DNA of 64,000 bases, taken from assembly GCA_030148665.1 (NCBI GenBank), contig JASBSZ010000026.1:87596-151595 (forward strand), given 5' to 3'. The stretch comes from Alphaproteobacteria bacterium (GTDB lineage: Bacteria > Pseudomonadota > Alphaproteobacteria > Rhodobacterales > Rhodobacteraceae). Under the pieces are notes generated by a model that saw only the letters and a list, made by a program, of their open reading frames with translations, was not told the origin of the DNA and ran no database searches. Below, piece by piece: positions 47,357 through 56,766 of this stretch (positions are counted from its first letter, which is position 1; every line of letters begins with the position of its first letter). The position numbers and the translations under genes were made by a program.

Positions 47357-48157
47357 ATGTCGGTTCTGATCGTCATTCCGGCGCGCTTTGCCTCGACCCG
47401 CTATCCGGGCAAACCCCTGGTCGGCCTGCGGGGCGCCGACGGAAGGGTCAAGACCCTCATCCACCGCAGCTGGGAGGCCGCCTGCGCCGTACAGGGGATC
47501 GCCCGCGTTGTCGTCGCGACCGACGATGACAGAATATCACGTGCTGCCAAAGGGTTTGGCGCCGAAGTTGTCATGACGTCTCAAGATTGCGCAAACGGGA
47601 CCGAACGCTGTGCAGACGCGCTCGCGCGCCTGGGCGAAGGGTTTGATATCATCGTCAACCTGCAGGGTGATGCCCCCCTCACGCCCAGCTGGTTTGTCGA
47701 GGATCTGGTCGCAGCCCTGCGCGCCGACAGCGCGGCCCAGGTCGCAACCCCGGTGTTGCGCTGCGATCTGCACGCGCTGCAAAGTTTCGTCGAGGACCGG
47801 CACCAAGGCCGCGTCGGGGGGACAACGGCGGTTTTCGACAATCACCACCGCGCGATGTATTTCTCGAAAGAGGTCATCCCCCATGTCGCCCGCCTGCCGG
47901 GACCGGGTGAAAACATTCCCGTTTTCCACCATGTCGGCGTATATGCCTATCGCCCCCGGGTGCTGATGGAATACCCGGAATGGCCGGCTGGATGGCTTGA
48001 GACCCAGGAAGGGCTGGAACAGCTCAGGTTCATGGAAAACGGGGTCGATGTCCTGTGTGTCGAGGTCGATGGCCGCGGCCGCGCGTTCTGGGAGCTGAAC
48101 AACCCCGAGGACGTGCCCCGGATCGAGGCCAAGCTGGCTGAAATGGGAATTTCGTGA
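47357..48157 (+). CDS. kdsB: 3-deoxy-manno-octulosonate cytidylyltransferase
   Basis: 266 residues. The nucleotide-binding IPARFASTRYPGKPL at residues 7-21, VVVATDDDRI, and NLQGDAPL (the Kdo CMP transferase version) are present. It makes CMP-Kdo for lipid A or capsule primers. With kdsD later in the window it supports Kdo supply. It starts 6 bp after cysQ and next to an ABC-2 exporter, so a capsule connection is possible. Confidence 0.94.
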   Translation: MSVLIVIPARFASTRYPGKPLVGLRGADGRVKTLIHRSWEAACAVQGIARVVVATDDDRISRAAKGFGAEVVMTSQDCANGTERCADALARLGEGFDIIVNLQGDAPLTPSWFVEDLVAALRADSAAQVATPVLRCDLHALQSFVEDRHQGRVGGTTAVFDNHHRAMYFSKEVIPHVARLPGPGENIPVFHHVGVYAYRPRVLMEYPEWPAGWLETQEGLEQLRFMENGVDVLCVEVDGRGRAFWELNNPEDVPRIEAKLAEMGIS

Positions 48158-48195
48158 ATGCGACAAGATTGTCCCGCCCACAACCCGACACTGAA

Positions 48196-48224
48196 TTGCA
48201 ACCACGGCATGTGGGCCGTAATGT
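48196..48224 (+). promoter_or_regulatory. candidate promoter of galU
   Basis: TTGCAA (48196-48201) and TAATGT (48219-48224) are 17 bp apart, 45 bp before the galU start and in the only sizeable gap between kdsB and galU. Confidence 0.5.
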
Positions 48225-48268
48225 GCAGGGGAAGTACAGGCAGATTTGATTGTGATTGGTAGATCAGG

Positions 48269-49162
48269 ATGAAGAACAAGGTTACAAAGGCGATTTTTCC
48301 GGTTGCGGGGTTGGGGACGAGGTTTCTGCCGGCAACGAAATCCATTCCCAAGGAAATCCTTTCACTGGTGGACAAGCCGCTGATCCAGTACGCGATCGAC
48401 GAGGCCCGCGCCGCAGGCATAAGGGAATTCATCTTTGTCACGTCGCGCGGCAAGGGTGCGCTCGAGGATTATTTCGACAGCGCGCCCCAACTGGAATCGC
48501 GCCTGCGCAAGGCGGGCAAGGAGGACTTGCTGAAAACCCTGCGCCAGACGACCATGGAAAGCGGCGCCATTGCCTATGTCCGCCAGCGCGAGGCGCTGGG
48601 TCTGGGTCACGCGGTATGGTGTGCCCGGCGCCTGATCGCGCGCGAGCCCTTTGCCGTGATCCTGCCGGACGACGTGATCGCGGCCGAAAAGCCCTGCCTG
48701 CAGCAGATGGTCGAGGCCTACGAGGAAACCGGCGGAAACATGGTTGCCGCCATGGAGGTACCCCCCGAGCAGGCGTCGCAATACGGGCTGATCGAGCCGG
48801 GCAGCATAAAGGACCGGGTCATCGAGGTCAGGAACATGGTCGAAAAACCCGCGCCCAAGGACGCACCGTCGAACATCGCGGTGATCGGGCGCTATATCCT
48901 GACGCCGGCAATCCTGCGCAACCTGAACCGGAAATTCGTCGGCTCGGGCGGGGAAATCCAGCTGACCGACGCGATCGCCGAGGAAATCAGAAACGGCGGC
49001 AAGGTGACGGCATACCGATTTGACGGCCGGCGGTTCGATTGCGGGTCAAAGGCCGGGTTCCTGCAGGCGGCGGTCGCCTTTGCGCTGGAACGCGACGATC
49101 TGCGGGACGAGCTTTTTACCTATCTGGAAGGCGTGGTGATGGCCCGCAAGGCAGCGCAATAG
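48269..49162 (+). CDS. galU: UTP-glucose-1-phosphate uridylyltransferase
   Basis: 297 residues. The nucleotide-binding FPVAGLGTRFLPATKSIPKE at the N-terminus, EARAAGIREFIFVTSRGK and the UDP-glucose site FDCGSKAGFLQA near the end are intact. It makes UDP-glucose, feeding the galE epimerase 16 bp downstream and the glycosyltransferases that follow. Confidence 0.97.
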   Translation: MKNKVTKAIFPVAGLGTRFLPATKSIPKEILSLVDKPLIQYAIDEARAAGIREFIFVTSRGKGALEDYFDSAPQLESRLRKAGKEDLLKTLRQTTMESGAIAYVRQREALGLGHAVWCARRLIAREPFAVILPDDVIAAEKPCLQQMVEAYEETGGNMVAAMEVPPEQASQYGLIEPGSIKDRVIEVRNMVEKPAPKDAPSNIAVIGRYILTPAILRNLNRKFVGSGGEIQLTDAIAEEIRNGGKVTAYRFDGRRFDCGSKAGFLQAAVAFALERDDLRDELFTYLEGVVMARKAAQ

Positions 49163-49178
49163 CGTGGGACAGGGCAAG

Positions 49179-50165
49179 ATGAGCAGAAACATCCTGGTTA
49201 CCGGCGGCGCGGGATATATCGGGTCGCACGCCTGCAAATCCCTTGCGCGGCAGGGCTATGTACCGGTGACATATGACAATCTCAGCACCGGTTGGGCAGA
49301 CGCGGTCAAATTCGGCCCGCTCGAGCGGGGCGACCTGCTGGACCGTACCCGGCTGGACGAGGTTTTCGCTAAATATCAACCCCTTGCGGTGATGCATTTC
49401 GGCGCCTTGTCAGATGTCGGGCAGTCGATGCGCGAACCCGGCCTGTACTGGCACAACAACGCCTGCGGATCGTTGAACCTGATCGAGGCCATGGTCGATG
49501 CCGGATGCCTGAACATGGTGTTTTCCTCGACCTGCGCAACCTATGGCGAGCAAGACGGCGTAACATTGCATGAAGAATGTGAACAACGGCCAATAAACGC
49601 CTATGGTGCATCGAAAAAAGCTATCGAAGAGATGCTGTCCAATTTTGGGGAAAGCCACGGTCTGAAATCGGTCGTTTTCCGGTACTTCAACGTTGCCGGC
49701 GCTGACCCCGAGACCGAGATCGGCGAATTTCATCGCCCGGAAACCCACCTGATACCGTTGATTCTGGACGCAGTCATGGGCCGGCGGGACGCGCTGACGA
49801 TATACGGCACCGATTACGACACCCCGGACGGTACCTGCATCCGCGATTATGTCCATGTCGTTGATCTGATCGACGCCCATCTGAAGGGGCTCGCGCGCCT
49901 GCTGGCCGGCCAAGGCAGCCGGGTGTTCAACCTGGGCACCGGCAAGGGGTTTTCCGTACGCGAGGTCGTGACCGAGGCCGCCAGGGTCACCGGGCGCGAC
50001 GTGCCCCACGTTACCGGCGCGCGCAGGCCGGGCGACTGTACCCGTCTGGTCAGCGGCAGTACCCGCGCGAACGCCGAGCTGGGATGGAGCCCCGAACATT
50101 CGACCATGGGCCAGATGATCGGGGACGCATGGAAATGGCATCTTTCCGGTGACTACAGGAAATAG
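49179..50165 (+). CDS. galE: UDP-glucose 4-epimerase
   Basis: 328 residues from the ATG (an in-frame GTG five codons earlier is less likely). N-terminal NAD motif TGGAGYIGSHACK, catalytic Tyr142-x3-Lys146 (YGASK), and FNLGTGKGFSV near residue 248. It interconverts UDP-glucose and UDP-galactose. The downstream glycosyltransferase begins with GTG inside its last codons. Confidence 0.96.
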   Translation: MSRNILVTGGAGYIGSHACKSLARQGYVPVTYDNLSTGWADAVKFGPLERGDLLDRTRLDEVFAKYQPLAVMHFGALSDVGQSMREPGLYWHNNACGSLNLIEAMVDAGCLNMVFSSTCATYGEQDGVTLHEECEQRPINAYGASKKAIEEMLSNFGESHGLKSVVFRYFNVAGADPETEIGEFHRPETHLIPLILDAVMGRRDALTIYGTDYDTPDGTCIRDYVHVVDLIDAHLKGLARLLAGQGSRVFNLGTGKGFSVREVVTEAARVTGRDVPHVTGARRPGDCTRLVSGSTRANAELGWSPEHSTMGQMIGDAWKWHLSGDYRK

Positions 50166-51225
50166 CGAAAACAGCCTGCCCTTTTCGTCGCATCCCCCGC
50201 ATGTGGGGCTGGGGCGCCGGGCGATCTATGCCTGGCGCATGCGCTGGAAACGCAAGCGTCTGTTGTTTCGCGCGCTGCGCAAGCGGCGACAATTGCAGCC
50301 GGTCGTCAACCGTACCGGCCAGATCGGGCGCGGTGACATTTTGCTGTTTTCCACGGTGCGCAACGAAATCACCCGCCTGCCGCAGTTTCTCGATCACTAC
50401 AGGCGTCTTGGCGTCGGGCATTTCCTGTTTGTCGATAACGGATCCGACGACGGCACCGACCATTTCCTGCGACAGCAGGGCAACGTTTCCCTGTGGCGAA
50501 CCGATCACAGTTACCGCCTGTCGCGTTTCGGAATGGACTGGCTGACCTGGTTGATGATCCGCTTTGCGCATGGCCACTGGACGGTGACAGCGGATGCCGA
50601 TGAATTGCTGATCTACCCCTGCTGGGAACGGCACGACCTGCACGTGCTGACCGCATATCTGGACGCGACCGGCAGGCGGTCGATGGGGGCGTTCATGCTG
50701 GAACTGTACCCAAAGGGGCGCCTCGCCGCGGCGCGCTATAGCCCGGGACAGGACCCGACCGAGATATTGCGTTGGTTCGATCCCAAGGGATATGTCACGA
50801 AATATCAACCCAAGCTCGACAATATCCTGATCAGGGGCGGTGTGCGGGCAAGGGTGTTTTTTGCCCGGGACCCGGCCAAGGCGCCGACGCTTTCGAAAAC
50901 CCCGCTGGTGCGGTGGAGCAGGCGCTACGCCTGGGTCAGCTCGACCCATTCACTGTTGCCCCGGCGGCTGAACAGGGTCCGCGGGCCACAGGCGCCGCAT
51001 GCGCCCTCGGGCGTGCTGTTGCATACCAAGTTCCTGCCTACGGTTGTCCAGCGCGCCGCCATCGAAAAACGCCGGCGCGAGCATTTCGAGAACAGCCGCC
51101 TTTACGACGGCTACTATGACGGCCTGATTTCCGACCCCGATTTCTGGACCCCTGACAGCGCGGAATATACCGGCTGGCAACAGCTCGAGGCCCTGGGCCT
51201 GATGTCACGGGGCGACTGGTGCTGA
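50149..51225 (+). CDS. glycosyltransferase family 2-like protein A
   Basis: 358 residues from a GTG that overlaps galE. A very basic N-terminal stretch (RMRWKRKRLLFRALRKRRQL) precedes a GT-A-like domain with TVRNEITRLPQFLDHYRRLG, HFLFVDNGSDDGTDHFL and the acidic DxDE near residue 148 (DADELLIY). It belongs to the glycosyltransferase group often annotated Glyco_tranf_2_4. The substrate is not known. It has a close paralogue immediately downstream. Confidence 0.85.
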   Translation: MTTGNSENSLPFSSHPPHVGLGRRAIYAWRMRWKRKRLLFRALRKRRQLQPVVNRTGQIGRGDILLFSTVRNEITRLPQFLDHYRRLGVGHFLFVDNGSDDGTDHFLRQQGNVSLWRTDHSYRLSRFGMDWLTWLMIRFAHGHWTVTADADELLIYPCWERHDLHVLTAYLDATGRRSMGAFMLELYPKGRLAAARYSPGQDPTEILRWFDPKGYVTKYQPKLDNILIRGGVRARVFFARDPAKAPTLSKTPLVRWSRRYAWVSSTHSLLPRRLNRVRGPQAPHAPSGVLLHTKFLPTVVQRAAIEKRRREHFENSRLYDGYYDGLISDPDFWTPDSAEYTGWQQLEALGLMSRGDWC

Positions 51226-51319
51226 GGGGCGGCCCGGCCGGTCGGCGCAATGTTGCAAGGCTTGCCCAGCGGGGCCAGGAACCCTATGGTTTTGACAAAC
51301 AGCGGATCGCGCAGGGAAA

Positions 51320-52375
51320 ATGCGCGACGAAAACGAGGTCGAGGTCGAGCAAGGGTTTCGGGTATTGAGCCTGATCGAAAGATATCGCCTGCGTCTGGAG
51401 CGCAAACGCAAACAGCTGCGTTTCGTTCGCAAGTCGCGCGAGCTGCGTCGCGTCGTCAACCGCACCAGTGACATCCGCGCCGGCGACGTCCTGCTGTTCA
51501 GCGTGCTGCGCAACGAGCGGATCCGCCTGCCCTATTTCCTGGAATATTACCGCAATCTGGGCATCAACCATTTCCTGATGGTGGACAATGATTCCGACGA
51601 CGATTCCCGTAAATATCTGGGCGAACAGCCCGATGTTTCGTTGTGGCACACAACGCACAGCTACAAGCAGTCGAGATTCGGCGTCGATTGGCTGAATGCG
51701 CTGCAATATCGCTATGGCACCGGACACTGGAACCTTGTCGTCGATGTCGATGAATTCCTGGTCTATCCCTTTTGCGATTCACGCCCTCTGCGTGCGCTGA
51801 CCGACTGGCTGGATGCGTCGGGCGTACGTTCGTTCGGGGCGATGCTGCTGGACATGTATCCCAAGGGTCCGATTGACGAAAAGGAATACAAGGAAGGTCA
51901 GAATCCGTTTGAAATAGCGGAATATTTCGATGCCGGGAATTACATGATCTCGCGCAATCCGAAATATCGCAACCTGTGGATACAGGGCGGTGTCCGGGCG
52001 CGGGTGTTTTTTCCGAACGACCCCCGAAAGGCGCCCGCGCTGAACAAGATACCGCTGGTGAAATGGCGCCGCGGGAATGTCTATGTCAGCTCGACCCACA
52101 CCCTTTTGCCGCGAGGGCTGAACCTGGTTTACGACGAATCTGGCGGAGAAAAGACATCAGGCTGCCTTCTTCATGCCAAATTTCTCCATACACTCAGGGC
52201 AAAGTCCGAGGAAGAACTGAAACGAAGGCAGCATTACGGAAACAGCCGCGAATATCGGGCATACAAGCAGGTGCTGGAGAAATCCCCCGATCTCTGGTGC
52301 CCGGAGTCCGAGAAATACATCAACTGGCGGCAGCTCGAAATCCTCGGGCTGATGTCAAAGGGGAACTGGGTCTAG
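51320..52375 (+). CDS. glycosyltransferase family 2-like protein B (paralogue of A)
   Basis: 351 residues. It aligns with the upstream protein along nearly all its length: basic RLRLERKRKQLRF, VVNRTSDIRAGDVLLFSVLRNERIRLPYFLEYY, LMVDNDSDDDS, and DVDEFLVY near residue 140. The ATG has a modest AGGG Shine-Dalgarno. A tandem duplication is clear, but the sequences have diverged enough to imply different acceptors. Confidence 0.85.
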   Translation: MRDENEVEVEQGFRVLSLIERYRLRLERKRKQLRFVRKSRELRRVVNRTSDIRAGDVLLFSVLRNERIRLPYFLEYYRNLGINHFLMVDNDSDDDSRKYLGEQPDVSLWHTTHSYKQSRFGVDWLNALQYRYGTGHWNLVVDVDEFLVYPFCDSRPLRALTDWLDASGVRSFGAMLLDMYPKGPIDEKEYKEGQNPFEIAEYFDAGNYMISRNPKYRNLWIQGGVRARVFFPNDPRKAPALNKIPLVKWRRGNVYVSSTHTLLPRGLNLVYDESGGEKTSGCLLHAKFLHTLRAKSEEELKRRQHYGNSREYRAYKQVLEKSPDLWCPESEKYINWRQLEILGLMSKGNWV

Positions 52376-52384
52376 GAGGGGCAC

Positions 52385-54082
52385 TTGACCGTCGGATTCA
52401 TCATGTTGGCACATCAGGATCTGGACCGTGCGGCCCAGGTGGCGGCCTATTGGGCCAGCCATGATTCGCCCGTGGTGATACATGTGGACGCGCGCTCGGA
52501 TCTGCGCGATTTCGAGGGGATGAAGGCCGCGCTTGCACGCCATGACAACGTCAGGTTTGCGCCCCGCAGGCCCTGCGGCTGGGGCGAGTTCTCGATCGTC
52601 GCGGCGACCCTGGATGCCGCACGCATCATGCTGAACGATTTTCCCGAGGTCGGCCATGTCTATCTGTCCAGCGGATCCTGCCTGCCGCTGCGGCCCGCGA
52701 ACGAGCTGGCGGAATACCTGACCGAGCACGCCGATACGGATTTCATCGAATCGGTGACGACCGAAGAGGTCATCTGGACGGTCGGCGGGCTGGATCTGGA
52801 ACGATTCACCCTGCATTTCCCGTTTTCATGGAAACGTCACCGTCGCCTTTTCGACAGGTTTGTCGAGCTTCAGCGCAAGATCGGTTATTCCCGCCGCATA
52901 CCCGACGGGATCAACCCGCATCTGGGCTCGCAATGGTGGTGTCTGACCCGGCGGACATTGACGGCCATTCTGGATGATCCGCAGCGTCAGGAATACGACC
53001 GGTATTTTTCCAAGGTCTGGATACCGGATGAATCGTATTTTCAATCGCTTGTGCGAAAACACTCAACCAATATCGAAAGCCGTTCATTGACCTTTTCGCG
53101 GTTCGATTTCCAGGGCAAGCCGCATGTTTTCTATGACGACCACATGCAGCTGCTGCAGAAATCCGACTGCTTTGTCGCCCGCAAGATATGGCCGCGGGCG
53201 GACAGGCTGTATCAGCGGTTCCTTGACGACAACGCAAAGATCCTTGTCCGGGTCGAGCCCAATCCACGCAAGCTGGACAAGGTCTTTGCCCAGGCCAACC
53301 AGCGACGGATACGCGGGCGGGACGGACTGCGGATGCAGAGCCGCTTTCCCCGCGGGGATGTCTGGGCGACGCAAAAGACCCGGGGACCCTACAGCGTGTT
53401 CGAGGGCTTCAGCGAGTTGTTCTCGAATTTCGAAACCTGGCTGGAAAGGCGGACCGGAACCAGGGTTCACGGCCATCTGTTTGACAAGCGCGAGGTGAAA
53501 TTTTCCGGTGGTGCAAAGGTTTACAACGGCTGCCTGTCAAACAGCGCGAAATTGCGCGACTATAATCCCGAGGCATTTCTGGTCAGCCTTGTCTGGAACA
53601 CCCACGGCGAACATCAGAGTTTTCAGTTCGGGCCCGCCGACCAGCAGGCCATCGGCGATTTTCTGGCCAGCGACCAGAACGCGACCATTCATGTGGTGAC
53701 CGGCGCGTGGTCGGTGCCGCTGTTCCATTCGAGGATGGATTTTCAGAGGATCCGGCGGATTGCCGCACGCTATCAGGCAATCGAGGCCAGGCATGTGGAA
53801 AGGCTGCGTTCGCCCCACACCAGGGCGCGGGTTCATGTCTGGACATTGGCCGAGTTCGTCGAGGATCCGATGACCATTCTCAAATCGGTCCTCGACGGGA
53901 TCGACCCGGCCAGCAGCCGCAAGCTGACCGAGGTGCCGCGCCTGGCCGACCTGCATGGTTTCGGACAGTTCGTGCAAAAGCTCAAGAACGAGGGGATGAA
54001 TCCCCATTCGGTGGGTGACTTTCCATTGGCCGACATGCCCGGCCACGGGAAACCACCGATCAAAGCCTTTGCCGTGCGCTGA
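52385..54082 (+). CDS. GT14 branching-type glycosyltransferase with C-terminal extension
   Basis: 565 residues from a TTG that has GGAGG upstream. Residues about 3-270 match core-2/I-branching beta-1,6-N-acetylglucosaminyltransferases: VGFIMLAHQDLDRA, VIHVDARSD, YLSSGSCLPLRP, GSQWWCLTRRT and IPDESYFQSLVRKHS. The remaining C-terminal half is an uncharacterised domain (DUF5928-like) that includes a WNTHGEHQSFQFGPADQ segment. It would add a branching sugar to a surface glycan. It overlaps the sulfotransferase start by 1 bp (TGATG). Confidence 0.83.
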   Translation: MTVGFIMLAHQDLDRAAQVAAYWASHDSPVVIHVDARSDLRDFEGMKAALARHDNVRFAPRRPCGWGEFSIVAATLDAARIMLNDFPEVGHVYLSSGSCLPLRPANELAEYLTEHADTDFIESVTTEEVIWTVGGLDLERFTLHFPFSWKRHRRLFDRFVELQRKIGYSRRIPDGINPHLGSQWWCLTRRTLTAILDDPQRQEYDRYFSKVWIPDESYFQSLVRKHSTNIESRSLTFSRFDFQGKPHVFYDDHMQLLQKSDCFVARKIWPRADRLYQRFLDDNAKILVRVEPNPRKLDKVFAQANQRRIRGRDGLRMQSRFPRGDVWATQKTRGPYSVFEGFSELFSNFETWLERRTGTRVHGHLFDKREVKFSGGAKVYNGCLSNSAKLRDYNPEAFLVSLVWNTHGEHQSFQFGPADQQAIGDFLASDQNATIHVVTGAWSVPLFHSRMDFQRIRRIAARYQAIEARHVERLRSPHTRARVHVWTLAEFVEDPMTILKSVLDGIDPASSRKLTEVPRLADLHGFGQFVQKLKNEGMNPHSVGDFPLADMPGHGKPPIKAFAVR

Positions 54083-55515
54083 TGTCCGGGCGGCGATTTA
54101 CCCATTTCGTGATCTTCGCCGAGATGCGAACGGGATCGAATTTTCTCGAATCCAACCTCAACCAGTTTCCCGATCTCAGATCATGGGGCGAGCTGTTCAA
54201 CCCGGTTTTCGTCGGCGGGCCGCGGAATGACGATGTTCTGGGCATCACCCTGGCCGAGCGCGAGAAAGACCCCTTTCGCCTGCTGGCGGCCATCAGGGCA
54301 CATGATGACAGGGCGATCCCCGGCTTCCGGTTCTTTCACGATCATGACCCCCGGATCATGGAGGCCTGCCTGAACGACCCTGCCTGCGGCAAGGTTATTC
54401 TTTCGCGCAACCCGCTGGATTGCCACATCTCGCGCAAGATCGCGCAGGCGACCGGGCAGTGGAAGCTGACCAACGTCAAACACAGGAAACAGGCAAGGAT
54501 CCGGTTCGATATCAACGAATTCATGGATGATATTGATAAATCGCAGGAATTCAGAACCGACCTGCTGCACCAGCTGCAGGTGACCGGCCAGACGGCATTT
54601 CACATCCATTATGACGACCTGCACGATATCGATGTGTTGAACGGGCTGGCGCGGTTTCTTGGCTCGAACCACAGGATCGAATCGCTCGACAGGACGCTCA
54701 AGAAACAGAACGCCGACAACCTGGAAAGCAAGGTTGCGAATTATGACGAGATGGTTTCGGCGCTGGCCTCGCTGGACTGGCTGAACCTTTCGCGCATCCC
54801 CGATTTCGAGCCCCGGCGAGGCCCCGGCGTACCCGGCTATCTGGCGGGCGAGGTCGCGCCGGTGCTGTTCATGCCCGTTGCAGGCACAGCGGAACAACAG
54901 GTCGAGGCCTGGCTTGCCGCCCACGAGGCGCGCCTTGGCGGCAATGTCTTGCGGGGCTTCAACCAAAAGACCCTTCGCCAGTGGCGCACGCAACATCCCG
55001 GTTTTGCCGCAGTCACCGTGCTGGCACATCCGCTGCGGCGGGCATACCGGGCCTATCTGGCGTTGGCCCGGCCGGCTCGCAGCGACCTGCGCGACAGACT
55101 GGTTTCAAAGAAATATCTGAAAATCCCCCGCAAGGGCATGGGTGCCCCGGGATATGATCACGAGGCCCACAGGCGGGGCTTTCTGTCGTTCCTGCTGTTT
55201 CTCAAGGCCTGTCTTGCCGGGCAGACGGGCGAGCGGGTGATTCCCGCCTGGGCCAGCCAGAGCGCGATATTGCGGGGCATGTCGCAGGTCGTGATTCCGT
55301 CGCACGTCGTTTCCGAGGATGACCTGCAGGCCGGCCTTGCCCATGTCGAACGGCTGAAGGGCCTTGATCCGGTTCCGGTTGACACACCCGGAAACGAGGC
55401 CGGGCCATTCAGCCTGGATGACGCGCTGTCAGATCGGGTGAGGCGCCTGATTCAGGATATCTATGCGCAGGATTTTCTGAATTTCGGTTTTTCCGGCTGG
55501 CCCGAACAGCGCTGA
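54082..55515 (+). CDS. NodH-like sulfotransferase with two lobes
   Basis: 477 residues. The N-terminal lobe has the PAPS 5'-phosphosulfate loop FAEMRTGSNFLESNL (residues 12-26) and the 3'-phosphate motif VILSRNPLDCHISRKIA (about 104-120). The C-terminal lobe (about 255-470) has VLAHPLRRAYRAYLALAR (about 313-330), a 3'-phosphate-like motif of family-2 sulfotransferases, but its 5' loop reads FMPVAGTAEQ and lacks the expected residues. It probably transfers sulfate from PAPS to a glycan; the second lobe may be structural or regulatory. Its stop abuts convergent ptsN. Confidence 0.8.
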   Translation: MSGRRFTHFVIFAEMRTGSNFLESNLNQFPDLRSWGELFNPVFVGGPRNDDVLGITLAEREKDPFRLLAAIRAHDDRAIPGFRFFHDHDPRIMEACLNDPACGKVILSRNPLDCHISRKIAQATGQWKLTNVKHRKQARIRFDINEFMDDIDKSQEFRTDLLHQLQVTGQTAFHIHYDDLHDIDVLNGLARFLGSNHRIESLDRTLKKQNADNLESKVANYDEMVSALASLDWLNLSRIPDFEPRRGPGVPGYLAGEVAPVLFMPVAGTAEQQVEAWLAAHEARLGGNVLRGFNQKTLRQWRTQHPGFAAVTVLAHPLRRAYRAYLALARPARSDLRDRLVSKKYLKIPRKGMGAPGYDHEAHRRGFLSFLLFLKACLAGQTGERVIPAWASQSAILRGMSQVVIPSHVVSEDDLQAGLAHVERLKGLDPVPVDTPGNEAGPFSLDDALSDRVRRLIQDIYAQDFLNFGFSGWPEQR

Positions 55516-55980
55516 TCAGGCCGCCCGCGAATCGGCATATTCGGTGAGAATCGCATAAAGCGTGGAATCGTCGTCATTGGCGCGCAGCTTGGAACGGGTG
55601 GCCCGATCGCGCAGCAGGCGTGAAACGCAGGCCAGCGCCTTGAGATGCTCGATGCCCGAATTTTCGGGCGCAAACAGGGCAAAGATCAGATCGACCGGCT
55701 GACGATCGACGGAATCGTAATCGACGGGTTTTTCCAGCTTGAAAAAGACGCCGACCACGGAATCGATTCCGTCTATGCGGGCGTGGGGAATGGCGATGCC
55801 GTCGCCGACACCGGTGGGGCCGAGGCTCTCGCGTTCCTGAAGGGCGCTGAAGGCGGTTTCGGCATCGACGCCGTACACCGCGGCCGCCCTTGCGGCGATG
55901 TCCTGAAGAACACGTTTCTTGCTTGCTGCCCTGCCCACGGCGCGGACGGCCTCGGGCTTGAGGATGGATTCAAGATTCAT
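55516..55980 (-). CDS. ptsN: nitrogen-related PTS IIA protein PtsN
   Basis: 154 residues, a single EIIA domain with the phosphorylated His66 in IAIPHARIDG and the helix SALQERESLGPTGVGDG before it. EIIA-Ntr balances potassium, nitrogen and stress responses through protein contacts. It sits in the classical rpoN-hpf-ptsN order on the minus strand. HprK and HPr are not in this window. Confidence 0.95.
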   Translation of the reverse strand: MNLESILKPEAVRAVGRAASKKRVLQDIAARAAAVYGVDAETAFSALQERESLGPTGVGDGIAIPHARIDGIDSVVGVFFKLEKPVDYDSVDRQPVDLIFALFAPENSGIEHLKALACVSRLLRDRATRSKLRANDDDSTLYAILTEYADSRAA

Positions 55981-56071
55981 GATGTCACATCATTCCTGCC
56001 GATCGGCCCCCGAGGGGGCAGAGGGACCCGCCCCCATGATTCGCTGTCACGGCGTCGTCGCCGCGCGCAAC

Positions 56072-56650
56072 TCAGGCGCTGATCGTGGGGTCGATCCAGC
56101 CGATATTTCCGTCATCGCGCCGATAGACCACGTTCAACCCGTTGTTGCCGGCATTCTTGAACACGAGAACGGGGGCATTATCAAGCTCCATCTGCATCAC
56201 GGCCTCGCCAACCGACAGGGTTTTTATCCTGGCCTGCATTTCGGCAATGATGACCGGCTGGAGCGAATCGGGTTCGGAATCATCGTCCTGATCGGGGTTG
56301 CCGGCCAGAACATAGGCCGGCGCGGTCAGCGATTCGATTGGCTCTTCGCGATTCTTGTGGTGATCCTTGAGGCGGCGCTTGTAGCGGCGCATCTGCTTTT
56401 CGATCTTTTCGCAACAATTGTCGAAGGCCTCGTATATCTCGAATGCGCGGCCCTTGGCCTGACTGGTAAGGCCGGTTGAAAGATGAACGGTGATTTCGCA
56501 GATGAAGGCAGACGAATCACGGGAAAAAACCACATTCGCATCGGTCGGGCGTTCGGCGTATTTCTTGACGGCTTCGCCAAGGTTGGCCTGGACATGCTCG
56601 CGCAGGGCTTCGCCGATGTCGATTTGCTTGCCGCTCACCTGGTAACGCAT
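56072..56650 (-). CDS. hpf: ribosome hibernation promoting factor, long form
   Basis: 192 residues from the ATG preceded by GAAGGAGA. The N-terminal domain (MRYQVSGKQIDIGEALREHVQANL to about 100) binds the 30S decoding site. The C-terminal domain (about 128-190, ending NVVYRRDDGNIGWIDPTIS) mediates 100S dimer formation and shows this is long-form HPF. It is located directly downstream of rpoN. Confidence 0.96.
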   Translation of the reverse strand: MRYQVSGKQIDIGEALREHVQANLGEAVKKYAERPTDANVVFSRDSSAFICEITVHLSTGLTSQAKGRAFEIYEAFDNCCEKIEKQMRRYKRRLKDHHKNREEPIESLTAPAYVLAGNPDQDDDSEPDSLQPVIIAEMQARIKTLSVGEAVMQMELDNAPVLVFKNAGNNGLNVVYRRDDGNIGWIDPTISA

Positions 56651-56766
56651 GGTTTTCTCCTTCTTTGATCGGGAATATTGGGGGAATGCCCGAGATACGC
56701 GATTTCGGTGTGAAACCGGTGCATCCTTGCCGTTGATCGTCATTTGCGCTCCACGCGGAAACGCGC

